NCBI GenBank assembly: GCA_018716965.1
Contig: DVJF01000026.1
Span: forward strand, 1 to 38,321
Length of the DNA: 38,321 nucleotides
Source of the DNA: Candidatus Caccenecus avistercoris
GTDB lineage: Bacteria > Bacillota_I > Bacilli_A > RF39 > UBA660
Direction of reading: 5' to 3'
A program made the position numbers and the translations under genes. The notes under the pieces were generated by a model that searched no databases, was not told where the DNA came from, and saw only the letters and a list, made by a program, of their open reading frames with translations. Below are positions 7,529-15,049 of this stretch, piece by piece (position 1 is the stretch's first letter; each line of letters starts with the position of its first letter).

Positions 7529-9135
7529 ATAGGCAGGATTGCTAAAGTAAGTGATTTAACTAAAAATGATTTAAAAAAATTCGAAATTGGTTTAACTGAA
7601 GCTAAAAAATTAAAAATTACCAAAGAGGATTTAAAAGGGATTACAGAAATAATTCCAAATAAAAAATATGGAATCAGATTAACTACTGGAAGTAGAAAAT
7701 ATTTTACTTTAAATGGTACTTTAATAGATAGCATTCGTGAGAAAAAAAGAGTTGAAAAAAATGTTCAGTTTGATCCAAAACAAGAACATTCAGAAAATTC
7801 AGAACTTATATTTAGTGATGGAATAAAATTGTATTTTAATGATTTATACGATCGTGAAAAAAGGAACGCTATTGATATAAATACAGTATATGATCATTAT
7901 AAAAAAACTAATCTTTATATTATTCCTTACTTTGTAGAAGAACGTGGGGATATAAAATTATCACAACTTACAACTAAGGATATTGAAGACTTTTACACAT
8001 ATATGAGAAAAAGACCAAATAGTAATAATTCAAAAGAATCATTAAGTGAAAAAACTATACACAATACTAGTACAACTCTAAATGCAATATTAAACTTTTT
8101 GGTTAGTGATAAAAAATTGAAATTAATCCAGCCAAAGAAGCTAGAAATAAACCAAATCCTAAAAAAAAGAAAAAAGAATTACAATATTTTAAAAAAAATG
8201 AAGCAATTTATGCTCTTAAATGTATAGATAACTTTGCCGATATTCGTTTAAAAACTTTTATGAATATTATATTTTCGTTAGGATGTAGAAGTGAGGAAGT
8301 AACTGGGTTAAGATGGTGTGATATAGATTTTGATGAGGCAGAAGTTAATTATTATGTTGCAATTACTTCTAATGTTCCAAAAAGTTTTTTAAAAAGTGAT
8401 AAAAGAGTTAGAGAAAAGGAACTTAAAACACCAAATAGTTATAGAACTAATTTTTTGTCGGATAAAGCATTACGACTTTTAAAAAATTATTACGAATTTC
8501 AAAAAGCCTGTGGTTTTGACATAAAAGATACTGATTATATATTTAAATCTTGGGATGGCGAATCGGTAGCTGATCCTCATAAGTTATCAGAATATTGGCG
8601 AAAATTTAAAAAACAATATAATATTAAAAATGTAGATTTACATAGAATAAGACATACTGTTGCAAATATACTAGAGTGAAAAGGAATACCTAAAAAAGAT
8701 ATTGCTAAGTTACTTGGTAATACTGAACGTGTACTCGAGGAATTTTATACTCATGTTGATTCCCAAGAATTAAAAAAAATGAGAAACGTTCTCGATGAAG
8801 AATTATTCGAAGACGTGGAAACAATAGATTTGGATATAAACTTGACTGTTAAAATTCTTAATGATTATCCAATGGCATCTTTTAGTGATTCAGAATTAAA
8901 AAAAATCGACTATTTATTAGATCAAAATATAGACAATACGAATTTTGAATCATATATTAAAATTACGAAACAAACAATTTTAAATAGTAATGCAAAACTA
9001 ATTTATTTTATAGATGATAATAAAGAAAGATTAAATATAAAAATTGAGTGTTATAAGTTATTTGTTCCTAGTAGTAATATAGGTATTAAAAAAGTCAAAG
9101 ATGTTGCTATTACCAAAAGTATTTTTGAATTTTAG
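7529..9135 (+). pseudogene. int: tyrosine integrase, frameshifted and interrupted by TGA
   Basis: Joined across its breaks this is a phage/ICE-type integrase: an N-terminal arm-binding region (from IGRIAKVSDLTKNDL), a SAM-like core-binding domain, and a catalytic domain with Arg in GCRSEEVTGLRW, HRIRH, and Tyr in EEFYTHVD. It also has about 120 C-terminal residues beyond the tyrosine. Two lesions are visible. The frame shifts near 8115-8130, where the protein should continue INPAKEARNKPNPKKKK. An in-frame TGA at 8677-8679 lies between HRIRH and the catalytic Tyr. The apparent start is ATA at 7529 after GGAGGG. It cannot make a full-length enzyme as read, so the element is probably immobile by its own integrase. 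Confidence 0.85.
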
Positions 9136-9175
9136 AGATTAAATGTTAATAAAATATTATGATAAAATACATCCG

Positions 9176-9200
9176 GTAAACAAACTATATATAGTTTACT
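9176..9200 (+). terminator. probable terminator after the integrase gene
   Basis: GTAAAC and GTTTAC flank an AAACTATATATAGTTT-like centre, and TTTTC follows. It lies 40 bases after the integrase stop. The bases from here to 9360 hold no gene; two near-identical ATACAAAAAA units near 9250 could be integrase arm sites. Confidence 0.4.
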
Positions 9201-9360
9201 TTTCTATGGATTTATTTGGGAATGTATTGACTGATTATTGTCCAAACAATACAAAAAAATACAAAAAAATATGATTTTTTTAATAAAAATATTGTTTTGT
9301 ATTATTGCGAAATACCTTGATTTTATGCGATTTCTATATAAAATTAAATAAAATGGTATT

Positions 9361-9406
9361 GACTGCAACTCCCCGAGCACCAGTTCAAATCTGGTAGGCC
9401 CCTCCA
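9361..9406 (+). other. tRNA-Cys 3'-half remnant, probable attachment-site scar
   Basis: From GACTGCAACTCC the plus strand reads as the anticodon loop, T-arm (CCAG-TTCAAAT-CTGG), acceptor 3' strand AGGCCCC and CCA of a tRNA-Cys. There is no 5' half: the bases before 9361 do not pair. Tyrosine integrases often target the anticodon or T-arm of tRNA genes and leave a displaced 3' half at one end, and this fragment is 225 bp after the integrase. It differs at several positions from the intact tRNA-Cys at 6621-6694 and points the other way. Confidence 0.75.
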
Positions 9407-9417
9407 ATTGTATTTGA

Positions 9418-9437
9418 AAGAGTATTTACTCTTTTTT
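9418..9437 (+). terminator. terminator of the original tRNA-Cys
   Basis: AAGAGTA-TT-TACTCTT followed by TTTT, 12 bases after the CCA of the tRNA remnant. It supports the view that sequence to the right is the original chromosome. Confidence 0.65.
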
Positions 9438-9452
9438 CTTTTGGCCTAAAAG

Positions 9453-9579
9453 AAAAAACATATACTCTCATGAATATATGTATTATTAAATGTTCCCACC
9501 CACCCAAGCATGCTAGTAAAAGTCAAATGAATATAAGCATTTAAACTGTTTGGTATGGAAGAGCATGCTTATCCACTAC
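9453..9579 (-). ncRNA. structured small RNA, copy 1, divergent from an XRE gene
   Basis: On the minus strand an extended -10 element TGG-TATAAT (core 9591-9586) is followed by a conserved block and then by a terminator, ACATATA...TATATGT plus a T run (9481-9453). The predicted RNA is about 127 nt. A 9-bp helix pairs 9506-9514 with 9562-9570. The same block recurs at 10211-10336 with different but still complementary stem bases, so selection on RNA structure is likely. Conserved unpaired parts (plus-strand sense) are CCCACCCACCCAAG, GTAAAAGT, TTTGGTATGGAA and TATCCACTACA. I cannot assign an Rfam family; a regulatory RNA class linked to HTH-XRE genes is possible. Confidence 0.7.
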
Positions 9580-9585
9580 AACTAT

Positions 9586-9593
9586 ATTATACC
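9586..9593 (-). promoter_or_regulatory. extended -10 promoter of small RNA 1
   Basis: TGG-TATAAT on the minus strand without a good -35 hexamer. The second RNA copy has the matching TGT-TATAAT at the same distance from the conserved block. Confidence 0.6.
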
Positions 9594-9665
9594 ATATAAA
9601 TCGTATTACTGCATAAAAAACTAATATTTATTTTTGAAATGAGAAAATTAATATTGGTGGTAAGT

Positions 9666-10115
9666 ATGTATTATGAAAAACTTTTTGACATCCGTATAGA
9701 TGCCGATTTAACTCAAGAGGGGATTGCTAAAATTTTAGGAGTCACTCAAGAGAACTACTCTAGGTGGGAAACAGGTAAAGAATTTATCCCTTTAAGTAAA
9801 TTAAATGTTTTATGTAATTATTTTCATGTTAGTATGGATTATGCTTTAGGACTAGATGAAAACAAAACTTATAAGGAAGTATCACTAGACAAAAATATTA
9901 TTGGCACTCGTCTAAGAGAATTTCGCCACAATATAGGAATTACTCAAAAGGAATTAGCCAAAATATTAAATACCACCCAATCGACTATTTCTGCCTATGA
10001 AAGAGGACACACTTTAATATTAGCTAGTTTTGCTTATGAGCTTGCCAAAAAATATAATTTATCTTTAGACTGGTTAACAAACCGCCACAATACAATGTTT
10101 ATTTCTCAAAAATAA
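9666..10115 (+). CDS. XRE-family regulator with two HTH domains, copy 1
   Basis: From ATG at 9666 (GGTGGT just upstream) the 149-aa protein carries two complete HTH_3/Cro-type domains. The first is at about residues 5-63 (LTQEGIAKILGVTQENYSRWETG) and the second at about 79-138 (ITQKELAKILNTTQSTISAYERG). Tandem double XRE repressors without a ligand domain are uncommon. The neighbouring gene at 10423 is a paralogue with the same plan, and both have a structured RNA divergently transcribed just upstream. I infer a regulator of, or regulated with, that RNA. An upstream TTG/ATG extension (9639) lacks a ribosome-binding site. Confidence 0.85.
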   Translation: MYYEKLFDIRIDADLTQEGIAKILGVTQENYSRWETGKEFIPLSKLNVLCNYFHVSMDYALGLDENKTYKEVSLDKNIIGTRLREFRHNIGITQKELAKILNTTQSTISAYERGHTLILASFAYELAKKYNLSLDWLTNRHNTMFISQK

Positions 10116-10118
10116 TTG

Positions 10119-10141
10119 CTAGATTTTATCTAGTTTTTTTG
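10119..10141 (+). terminator. terminator of XRE gene copy 1
   Basis: CTAGA-TTTTA-TCTAG followed by eight T, immediately after the stop codon. Confidence 0.85.
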
Positions 10142-10210
10142 TTACAAAAAACTTCTAAAAGTTGACACATAGTTTACTTTATGATACATTTATTCATGAA
10201 ATTTACAAAT

Positions 10211-10336
10211 AAAAAAGAAGCCAACTACTTAGTTAATGCTTCTTAAAAATTCCCACCCACCCAAGTGTGCCGGTAAAAGTTTAGGCATATTGCACTTAAA
10301 ACAGTTTGGTATGGAAAGAGCACACTTATCCACTAC
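10211..10336 (-). ncRNA. structured small RNA, copy 2, divergent from an XRE gene
   Basis: Paralogue of the RNA at 9453-9579. The extended -10 TGT-TATAAT (core 10348-10343) lies upstream on the minus strand, and a strong terminator ends it: AAGAAGC with inner AACTA/TAGTT and GCTTCTT, 10244-10215, then a T run. The main stem is AAGTGTGC (10263-10270) with GCACACTT (10320-10327). Relative to copy 1 two adjacent base pairs changed on both strands of the stem (CA/TG to TG/CA), keeping pairing. The flanking C-rich plus-strand motif and TTTGGTATGGAA are the same. Length about 126 nt. Confidence 0.7.
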
Positions 10337-10342
10337 ATAATT

Positions 10343-10351
10343 ATTATAACA
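10343..10351 (-). promoter_or_regulatory. extended -10 promoter of small RNA 2
   Basis: TGT-TATAAT on the minus strand at the same position relative to the conserved RNA block as in copy 1. Confidence 0.6.
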
Positions 10352-10422
10352 CAAATATCGCATTATGGGGAAAAAAGATAATAATTTTAAAATGCATGGG
10401 AAAATTAAGCATAGGTGGTACT

Positions 10423-10878
10423 ATGCTATATTATGAGTGTTTGCTAGATTTAAGAAAAGATAATAATTATACAATCATGGAAATGTCAAAATTATTAAAT
10501 ACTAGTAAATCAAATTATCAAAGGTGGGAAACAGGAGAGAGGTTTATTCCTACAAGTAGTTTAAATGAAATATCTAGTTTATTTAAAGTAAGTGTTGATT
10601 ATTTATTAGGAATTACCAGAATTAATAATTCGGATATTTCTTATTTTGACAAGTTAAATAAAAAACTAATTGGCCATAATATTAAAAAATTTCGTCAAGA
10701 AAACAATTTATCTCAAAAAGAGTTAGCAAAATTTCTAAACACTTCCCAATCTACTATCTCAGCCTATGAAAATGGTCATACTCTAATTTTATCAATATTT
10801 ATTTATCAAATATGTAGCAAGTATAAAATATCAGCGGATTGGTTACTTGGAAAATCTACACATGAAAAGCTTAAATAG
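10423..10878 (+). CDS. XRE-family regulator with two HTH domains, copy 2
   Basis: Start ATG at 10423 follows AGGTGGT, the same context as in copy 1. A longer reading from 10306 would run through the small RNA promoter and is rejected. The 151-aa product has an N-terminal HTH (YTIMEMSKLLNTSKSNYQRW) and a C-terminal HTH (LSQKELAKFLNTSQSTISAY), each followed by a helix ending in SVDYLLG or SADWLLG. It is clearly paralogous to the 9666 gene, so the RNA plus regulator unit was duplicated as a module. It lies just upstream of the spoVA genes but has its own terminator. Confidence 0.85.
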   Translation: MLYYECLLDLRKDNNYTIMEMSKLLNTSKSNYQRWETGERFIPTSSLNEISSLFKVSVDYLLGITRINNSDISYFDKLNKKLIGHNIKKFRQENNLSQKELAKFLNTSQSTISAYENGHTLILSIFIYQICSKYKISADWLLGKSTHEKLK

Positions 10879-10887
10879 CTTTTTTTC
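10865..10887 (+). terminator. terminator of XRE gene copy 2
   Basis: AAAAGCT-TAAAT-AGCTTTT followed by T residues; the stem overlaps the stop codon. Confidence 0.75.
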
Positions 10888-10908
10888 TTTGTTTTCCAAA
10901 TTATCAGG

Positions 10909-10937
10909 GTATAACTTCATTTTTTTCATTCATAATA
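10909..10937 (+). promoter_or_regulatory. sigma-G-type promoter of the spoVA operon
   Basis: GTATA (10909-10913) and CATAATA (10931-10937), spaced by 17 bases, fit the forespore sigma-G pattern GHATR...CATNHTA. The spoVA operon is sigma-G controlled in Bacillus subtilis. The start point would fall very close to the ribosome-binding site, giving a very short leader, which lowers confidence. Confidence 0.5.
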
Positions 10938-10952
10938 AAAATGGAGGTTATC

Positions 10953-11390
10953 ATGAATAAAGAAGAATATCAAAAATTAGTAAAAAAATACGAACCCAAA
11001 GAAAATAAAATTGAAAATGTAGTATTTGCTTTTCTAATTGGTGGCTTAGTAGGTTTTATTGCAGAAGGTTTAATAGTCTTACTGATGAATTTCTTTAATT
11101 TATCAAGACTAATAGCAGGGGCGTGGACATGCTTAATTATTATTTTTGCTGCATCATTATTTACAGCTTTAGGCTTCTTTGATAATTGGATGAGTAAAGC
11201 AAAAGCAGGACTTTTAATACCAACCACAGGATTTGCTCATTCCGTATCAAGTAGTGCTCTAGACTATAAAAAAGAGGGGTTAATAACCGGCTTAGGCTCT
11301 AACTTTTTCAAACTTGCTGGTAGTGTAATTCTCTATGGAATTTTATCAGCCTTTATTTTAGTGATTGTGAGAGTGATTATTGGTGGCTAG
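10953..11390 (+). CDS. spoVAC: stage V sporulation protein AC
   Basis: The product (145 aa from the ATG at 10953, GGAGG six bases upstream) matches SpoVAC. It begins NKEEYQKLVKKYEPK and has several membrane helices, with the family's GAWTCLIIIFAASLFTALGFFD and GFAHSVSSSALDYKKEG regions. SpoVAC is an inner-membrane channel component of the spore that moves Ca-dipicolinic acid during spore formation and germination. It overlaps the next gene by a few bases. Only spoVAC, D and E are present here, the minimal set common outside Bacillus. A start four codons upstream (10941) would overlap the Shine-Dalgarno. Confidence 0.95.
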   Translation: MNKEEYQKLVKKYEPKENKIENVVFAFLIGGLVGFIAEGLIVLLMNFFNLSRLIAGAWTCLIIIFAASLFTALGFFDNWMSKAKAGLLIPTTGFAHSVSSSALDYKKEGLITGLGSNFFKLAGSVILYGILSAFILVIVRVIIGG

Positions 11391-12357
11391 TAAAAAATTT
11401 AACAATGTTTATATTAAAGATAACTTTGAAGTAGTAGGCCCCCTAGAACGTGATGGCTTATTAAAAAGTTATGATTTAGTAATGGAAGACTATTATTATG
11501 GTGAACCAACCTTTGAACAAGCCGAAATAAAAATGCAAAAGATCGTTTTAGAGAATCTCTTAAATAAAAACAAATTAAGTGAAAGTAAAGTTGACGCTTT
11601 AATTGGTGGTGATCTAATTAATCAAATATCCATATCTAGTTATAATGCTTCCAAATTTAGAATACCATATTTAGGTGTATATAGTGCCTGTGCTAGTTAT
11701 GCTGAAGAACTAATTGTTGGAGCTTCTCTAATAAGTGGTAATTTAGCTAAAAATATTGTAGCTATTACTAGTTCTCATAATTTAAATGCGGAAAGACAAT
11801 TTAGATATCCCGTTGAATATGGTGCTGTAAAAAAACATACGACAACCTTTACAACTACTGCTGCCGTCTCTACTTTAATTACTAGAGAACCAACAAATAT
11901 AAAAATTGAAAGTGCAACAATTGGTAAAGCTATTGATATGGGCATAACAGATACCAATAATATGGGTGCCGTAATGGCTCCAGCAGCCGCGGATACTCTA
12001 AATACCCATCTCTTAGAAATGCGAAGAAACATTAACTATTATGATTTAGTTTTAACAGGTGATTTAGGGTTAGTGGGAAGAGAAATATTTATTGAAATGT
12101 TAAATAAAGAATACAATATAAACTTAAAAAAATACATGGATGCTGGTTGTGAAATATATACCAACTCTCAAGAAACTTATGCTGGAGCAAGTGGCCCTGT
12201 AGCTCTTCCATTAGTTTTATTTGACAAAGTTTTAACTTCTAAAAGATACAAAAAAATATTAATTATTGCAACCGGTTCCTTGCAATCCGTTCAATTAGCT
12301 AATCAAAAGTTAGGCATTCCGGGCATTGCCCATGCTATTAGTTTGGAGGTAATATAA
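11380..12357 (+). CDS. spoVAD: stage V sporulation protein AD
   Basis: This 325-aa protein matches SpoVAD, a thiolase-fold protein that binds dipicolinic acid at the spore inner membrane. Visible family blocks are ALIGGDLINQ, YLGVYSACASYAEEL, ITSSHNLNAERQFRYPVEYG, GITDTNNMGAVMAPAAADT, DLVLTGDLGLVG and ATGSLQS. The start is TTG at 11380 or GTG at 11383; both overlap the end of spoVAC and neither has a strong Shine-Dalgarno, so translational coupling is likely. It overlaps spoVAE by one base (TAATG). Confidence 0.97.
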   Translation: MVASKKFNNVYIKDNFEVVGPLERDGLLKSYDLVMEDYYYGEPTFEQAEIKMQKIVLENLLNKNKLSESKVDALIGGDLINQISISSYNASKFRIPYLGVYSACASYAEELIVGASLISGNLAKNIVAITSSHNLNAERQFRYPVEYGAVKKHTTTFTTTAAVSTLITREPTNIKIESATIGKAIDMGITDTNNMGAVMAPAAADTLNTHLLEMRRNINYYDLVLTGDLGLVGREIFIEMLNKEYNINLKKYMDAGCEIYTNSQETYAGASGPVALPLVLFDKVLTSKRYKKILIIATGSLQSVQLANQKLGIPGIAHAISLEVI

Positions 12358-12707
12358 TGACATTTATTTGGGCTTTTTTAATCGCTGGAACTTTCTGTGT
12401 CATTGGACAGATTATCCTAGATAACACCAAATTAACCCCAGGCCATGTAACTAGTTTATTTACCGTTTTAGGAAGTCTTCTTGCCTTCTTTGGAATATAT
12501 GATAAATTAATTGAGTTAGGTGGTGGAGGAGCAACTTCTATTATTTCCAATTTTGGATACATGCTTTATACCGGAGCCCTAGAAGGATTTAAAGAAATGG
12601 GTATTTTAGGAATTTTTTCGGGCATGTTAACCAAATCTAGTGTAGCAATAGTCGGTTCCATCGTCTTTGCTGCCATCGTAGCATTAATTTTTAAGCCAAA
12701 GGACTAA
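12357..12707 (+). CDS. spoVAE: stage V sporulation protein AE
   Basis: The 116-aa membrane protein matches SpoVAE: GQIILDNTKLTPGHVTSLFTVLGS, then GGGGATSIISNFGYMLYTGALEG, with three to four membrane helices. It completes the spoVAC-D-E operon for dipicolinic acid transport. GGAGG in the end of spoVAD serves as its ribosome-binding site. Confidence 0.96.
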   Translation: MTFIWAFLIAGTFCVIGQIILDNTKLTPGHVTSLFTVLGSLLAFFGIYDKLIELGGGGATSIISNFGYMLYTGALEGFKEMGILGIFSGMLTKSSVAIVGSIVFAAIVALIFKPKD

Positions 12708-12719
12708 TTAGTCCTTTTT
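12698..12719 (+). terminator. terminator of the spoVA operon
   Basis: GGACTAATTAGTCC is a perfect palindrome flanked by AAA and TTTTT; it overlaps the spoVAE stop codon. Confidence 0.85.
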
Positions 12720-12734
12720 ATTTAGCCTATTTTT

Positions 12735-12743
12735 TGGTATAAT
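12735..12743 (+). promoter_or_regulatory. extended -10 promoter
   Basis: TGG-TATAAT lies 25 bases before the start of the 12768 gene; no clear -35. Confidence 0.5.
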
Positions 12744-12767
12744 TTTAAATAGTAAGAAGGGATTGTC

Positions 12768-13724
12768 ATGGCAAAAAAGAAATATAAAAATGTAAAGGTT
12801 GAACAAGAAGAACTAAAACCCATTGCTATAGGTGCTTTTGAATCTAGGAAAAAAACATCTGTAGGTATTTTTATCATTTTAACCATCTTTGTTTTAGTAG
12901 TTATATTTTTACCACAAATAACGGAAAAAATAAATGAATATTTAGATCCAACACCACCGACTCCAACAACACCAAATACTCCAAATGAAAATCCAAACGA
13001 AGAGGATCCTGATGATGGAGAAGATAATGAAGATGAAACCTTTTATCAATATGATCCAACTCTTAGAATTGAAAGAGAAGATGTAATTATAAGTGATATT
13101 AGTATCGATGCTACTAATAATACCATTACTTACAGTGTAACCAACAATACTAATGCTTACCAAGACATGGAAACTCTAAATTATTATATAGAAATTTATA
13201 ATACGGAAAGAACTTTAATTGAAAGAGTAAAATTAGTACCAGAGGGACTCTTAGCAGGTGGTGCTTTTGAAAACTTTACTAGACCTATAACTAGTACTTC
13301 AGCCACAACCATTGGCTACATTGTTTTAGTAAAGAAAACACTAGATGATTACCCAGAAGTAGAACTCGCAACTGATGGCGATGGCAATTCAAGTTTAGTT
13401 TGTACAAACGCTCATGAAACAGTTACTTATGAATTTAACAATAATGCTTTAAAATCGGTAACCAGTATTGTAGAATATGTAAATACCGATGCTAATTATA
13501 CCGATATTTATAGTACCTATCAAACTCTAGCAGATTCTTATAATCGGACAAACGGTATTACTTCTAATTTCTTTATTAATACAGGTGGTTTTAATATCAC
13601 AACTTTAATTGATTTAGAGAGTGCTAGCCGTACCTACATCTTTAATGCTGATACTTTCACATTAGATACCGAGGCTAAAGAAGTAAGTTTTGAAATGGAA
13701 GCTCAAGGTTTTGATTGTAACTAA
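12768..13724 (+). CDS. membrane-anchored extracytoplasmic protein, unknown function
   Basis: A 318-aa protein with a basic cytoplasmic N-terminus, one membrane helix (about 31-49, VGIFIILTIFVLVVIFLPQI), then a Pro/Thr/acidic linker (about 60-95) and a beta-rich extracytoplasmic domain. The layout suggests a bitopic surface or spore-envelope protein. Start ATG is preceded by AGAAGGGA. It lies between the spoVA operon and scpA; a sporulation role would only be guesswork from position. A Cys-containing C-terminus (GFDCN) is visible. Confidence 0.6.
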   Translation: MAKKKYKNVKVEQEELKPIAIGAFESRKKTSVGIFIILTIFVLVVIFLPQITEKINEYLDPTPPTPTTPNTPNENPNEEDPDDGEDNEDETFYQYDPTLRIEREDVIISDISIDATNNTITYSVTNNTNAYQDMETLNYYIEIYNTERTLIERVKLVPEGLLAGGAFENFTRPITSTSATTIGYIVLVKKTLDDYPEVELATDGDGNSSLVCTNAHETVTYEFNNNALKSVTSIVEYVNTDANYTDIYSTYQTLADSYNRTNGITSNFFINTGGFNITTLIDLESASRTYIFNADTFTLDTEAKEVSFEMEAQGFDCN

Positions 13725-13746
13725 AAACTAGTAAGGAAGTGATCAA

Positions 13747-14481
13747 ATGGAATATCAATTTAGTATTAACGATTTTGAAGGTCCTCTAGACCTTCTTTTA
13801 CATCTTGTTAAAACTTCCAAAATGAATATATATGATATTGATATTAAATTAATTATTGATGAATACTTAAAGTTTATTGAAAGCGAAAAAAATAAAAATA
13901 TTGATATTGCTAGTTCTTATCTAGTGATGGCATCAGAACTAATTCACTTAAAAAGTAAAATGTTAGTAAATGATCAAGAAATAGAAGAAACAAATGAAGA
14001 AGAATTTTCGATTACTTCTGAAGAAGATTTAAAAAGAAAAATATTAGAATATGAAAAATATAAAAAGATTAGCGAGAATCTAATCGAATTAGAAAATAAA
14101 AGAAATAATTTTTATACCAAAAGCCCGATGAATTTAGAAGAATTTATTGATAAAGGAAATATGAATTTTGGTGATGTTAGTCTAAATGATTTAGTAGAAG
14201 CTTTAAAAAGATTTAAAGAACGTGAAAAACTTAATAAACCTTTAAATACCAAAGTAACAAGAAAAGAATATAGTATAGAACGTCGAATTAATGATATCAG
14301 AAAAATATTACAAGTAAGAGACAAAGTAGAATTTTTAGAGTTATTTAATGAACCAACTAAGGATTTCATTATTGTAACATTCTTATCCGTTTTAACAATG
14401 AGCAAAAATGATGAAATAACATTAACACAAGAAAATAATTTTGCCCCAATTTTAATAGAAAGGAGAACCATTCATGAATAA
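13747..14481 (+). CDS. scpA: segregation and condensation protein A
   Basis: The 244-aa protein matches ScpA, the kleisin bridging the SMC dimer in chromosome condensation. The N-terminal FEGPLDLLLHLVKTSKMNIYDI motif is diagnostic, followed by SSYLVMASELIHLKSKMLV and the C-terminal winged-helix region. It overlaps scpB by eight bases, the usual arrangement, so the two are coupled. Confidence 0.98.
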   Translation: MEYQFSINDFEGPLDLLLHLVKTSKMNIYDIDIKLIIDEYLKFIESEKNKNIDIASSYLVMASELIHLKSKMLVNDQEIEETNEEEFSITSEEDLKRKILEYEKYKKISENLIELENKRNNFYTKSPMNLEEFIDKGNMNFGDVSLNDLVEALKRFKEREKLNKPLNTKVTRKEYSIERRINDIRKILQVRDKVEFLELFNEPTKDFIIVTFLSVLTMSKNDEITLTQENNFAPILIERRTIHE

Positions 14482-15049
14482 ACTAGGAATACTAGAAGGA
14501 ATTTTATTTGTTGTAGGCGATGAAGGTATTAATCTAAAAAATTTATGTGAAGTTATGAATATTGATATCGAAGAAGCCAAAGAATTACTACTAAAGTTAA
14601 AAGAATCCTATGAAAGTGATGAAAGAGGAATAAGAATTAGTTATCTTGGCGATGCTTTTAAATTAACAACCAAAGAAATTCATAAAGAATATTATCAAAA
14701 ATTAGTCGAAAATCCTGAAACCAACACTCTTAGTCCTTCCACACTAGAAGTCTTAGCTATCATTGCTTACAACCAACCGATAACTAGAGTAGAAATAGAT
14801 ACTATGCGTGGTGTAAGTAGCAATCATATCATCCGTAAATTAGTAGCTAAAGGTCTCATAAAAGAAGCAGGTAAATCCAAAATGCCCGGAAGACCCAATT
14901 TGTATCGTACAACTAGTGAGTTTCTAGATTGTTTTGGCCTGTCTAGTCTAAGTGAATTACCAGAAATTAATGATGAAATAACGGAAGAAGACGAAACAGA
15001 ATTATTTACATCAATTTATAAGGAGACCACGAATGAATTTGAAAACTAG
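14474..15049 (+). CDS. scpB: segregation and condensation protein B
   Basis: The 191-aa protein matches ScpB, the winged-helix partner of ScpA and SMC. Visible: the N-terminal EGILFVVGDEGINLKNL, the central ETNTLSPSTLEVLAIIAYNQ, and PITRVEIDTMRGV followed by KSKMPGRPNLYRTT. AGGAG upstream lies inside scpA. It overlaps the next gene by 17 bases. Confidence 0.98.
   Translation: MNKLGILEGILFVVGDEGINLKNLCEVMNIDIEEAKELLLKLKESYESDERGIRISYLGDAFKLTTKEIHKEYYQKLVENPETNTLSPSTLEVLAIIAYNQPITRVEIDTMRGVSSNHIIRKLVAKGLIKEAGKSKMPGRPNLYRTTSEFLDCFGLSSLSELPEINDEITEEDETELFTSIYKETTNEFEN

Noticed and set aside
7489-7734. minus-strand 81-aa frame
   Set aside because: Antisense to the conserved N-terminus of the integrase.
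8677-8679. TGA read as tryptophan (code 4) to repair the integrase
   Set aside because: Core genes throughout use TGG for Trp and one chromosomal frame ends in TGA at 37731, and the integrase also has a frameshift, so a nonsense mutation is simpler.
9204-9407. minus-strand 67-aa frame beginning MEGPTRFELV
   Set aside because: It reads antisense through the tRNA-Cys remnant, a well-known source of false proteins.
10306-10422. N-terminal extension of the second XRE protein
   Set aside because: It crosses the small RNA promoter and lacks a ribosome-binding site; the ATG at 10423 has the same context as the paralogue.
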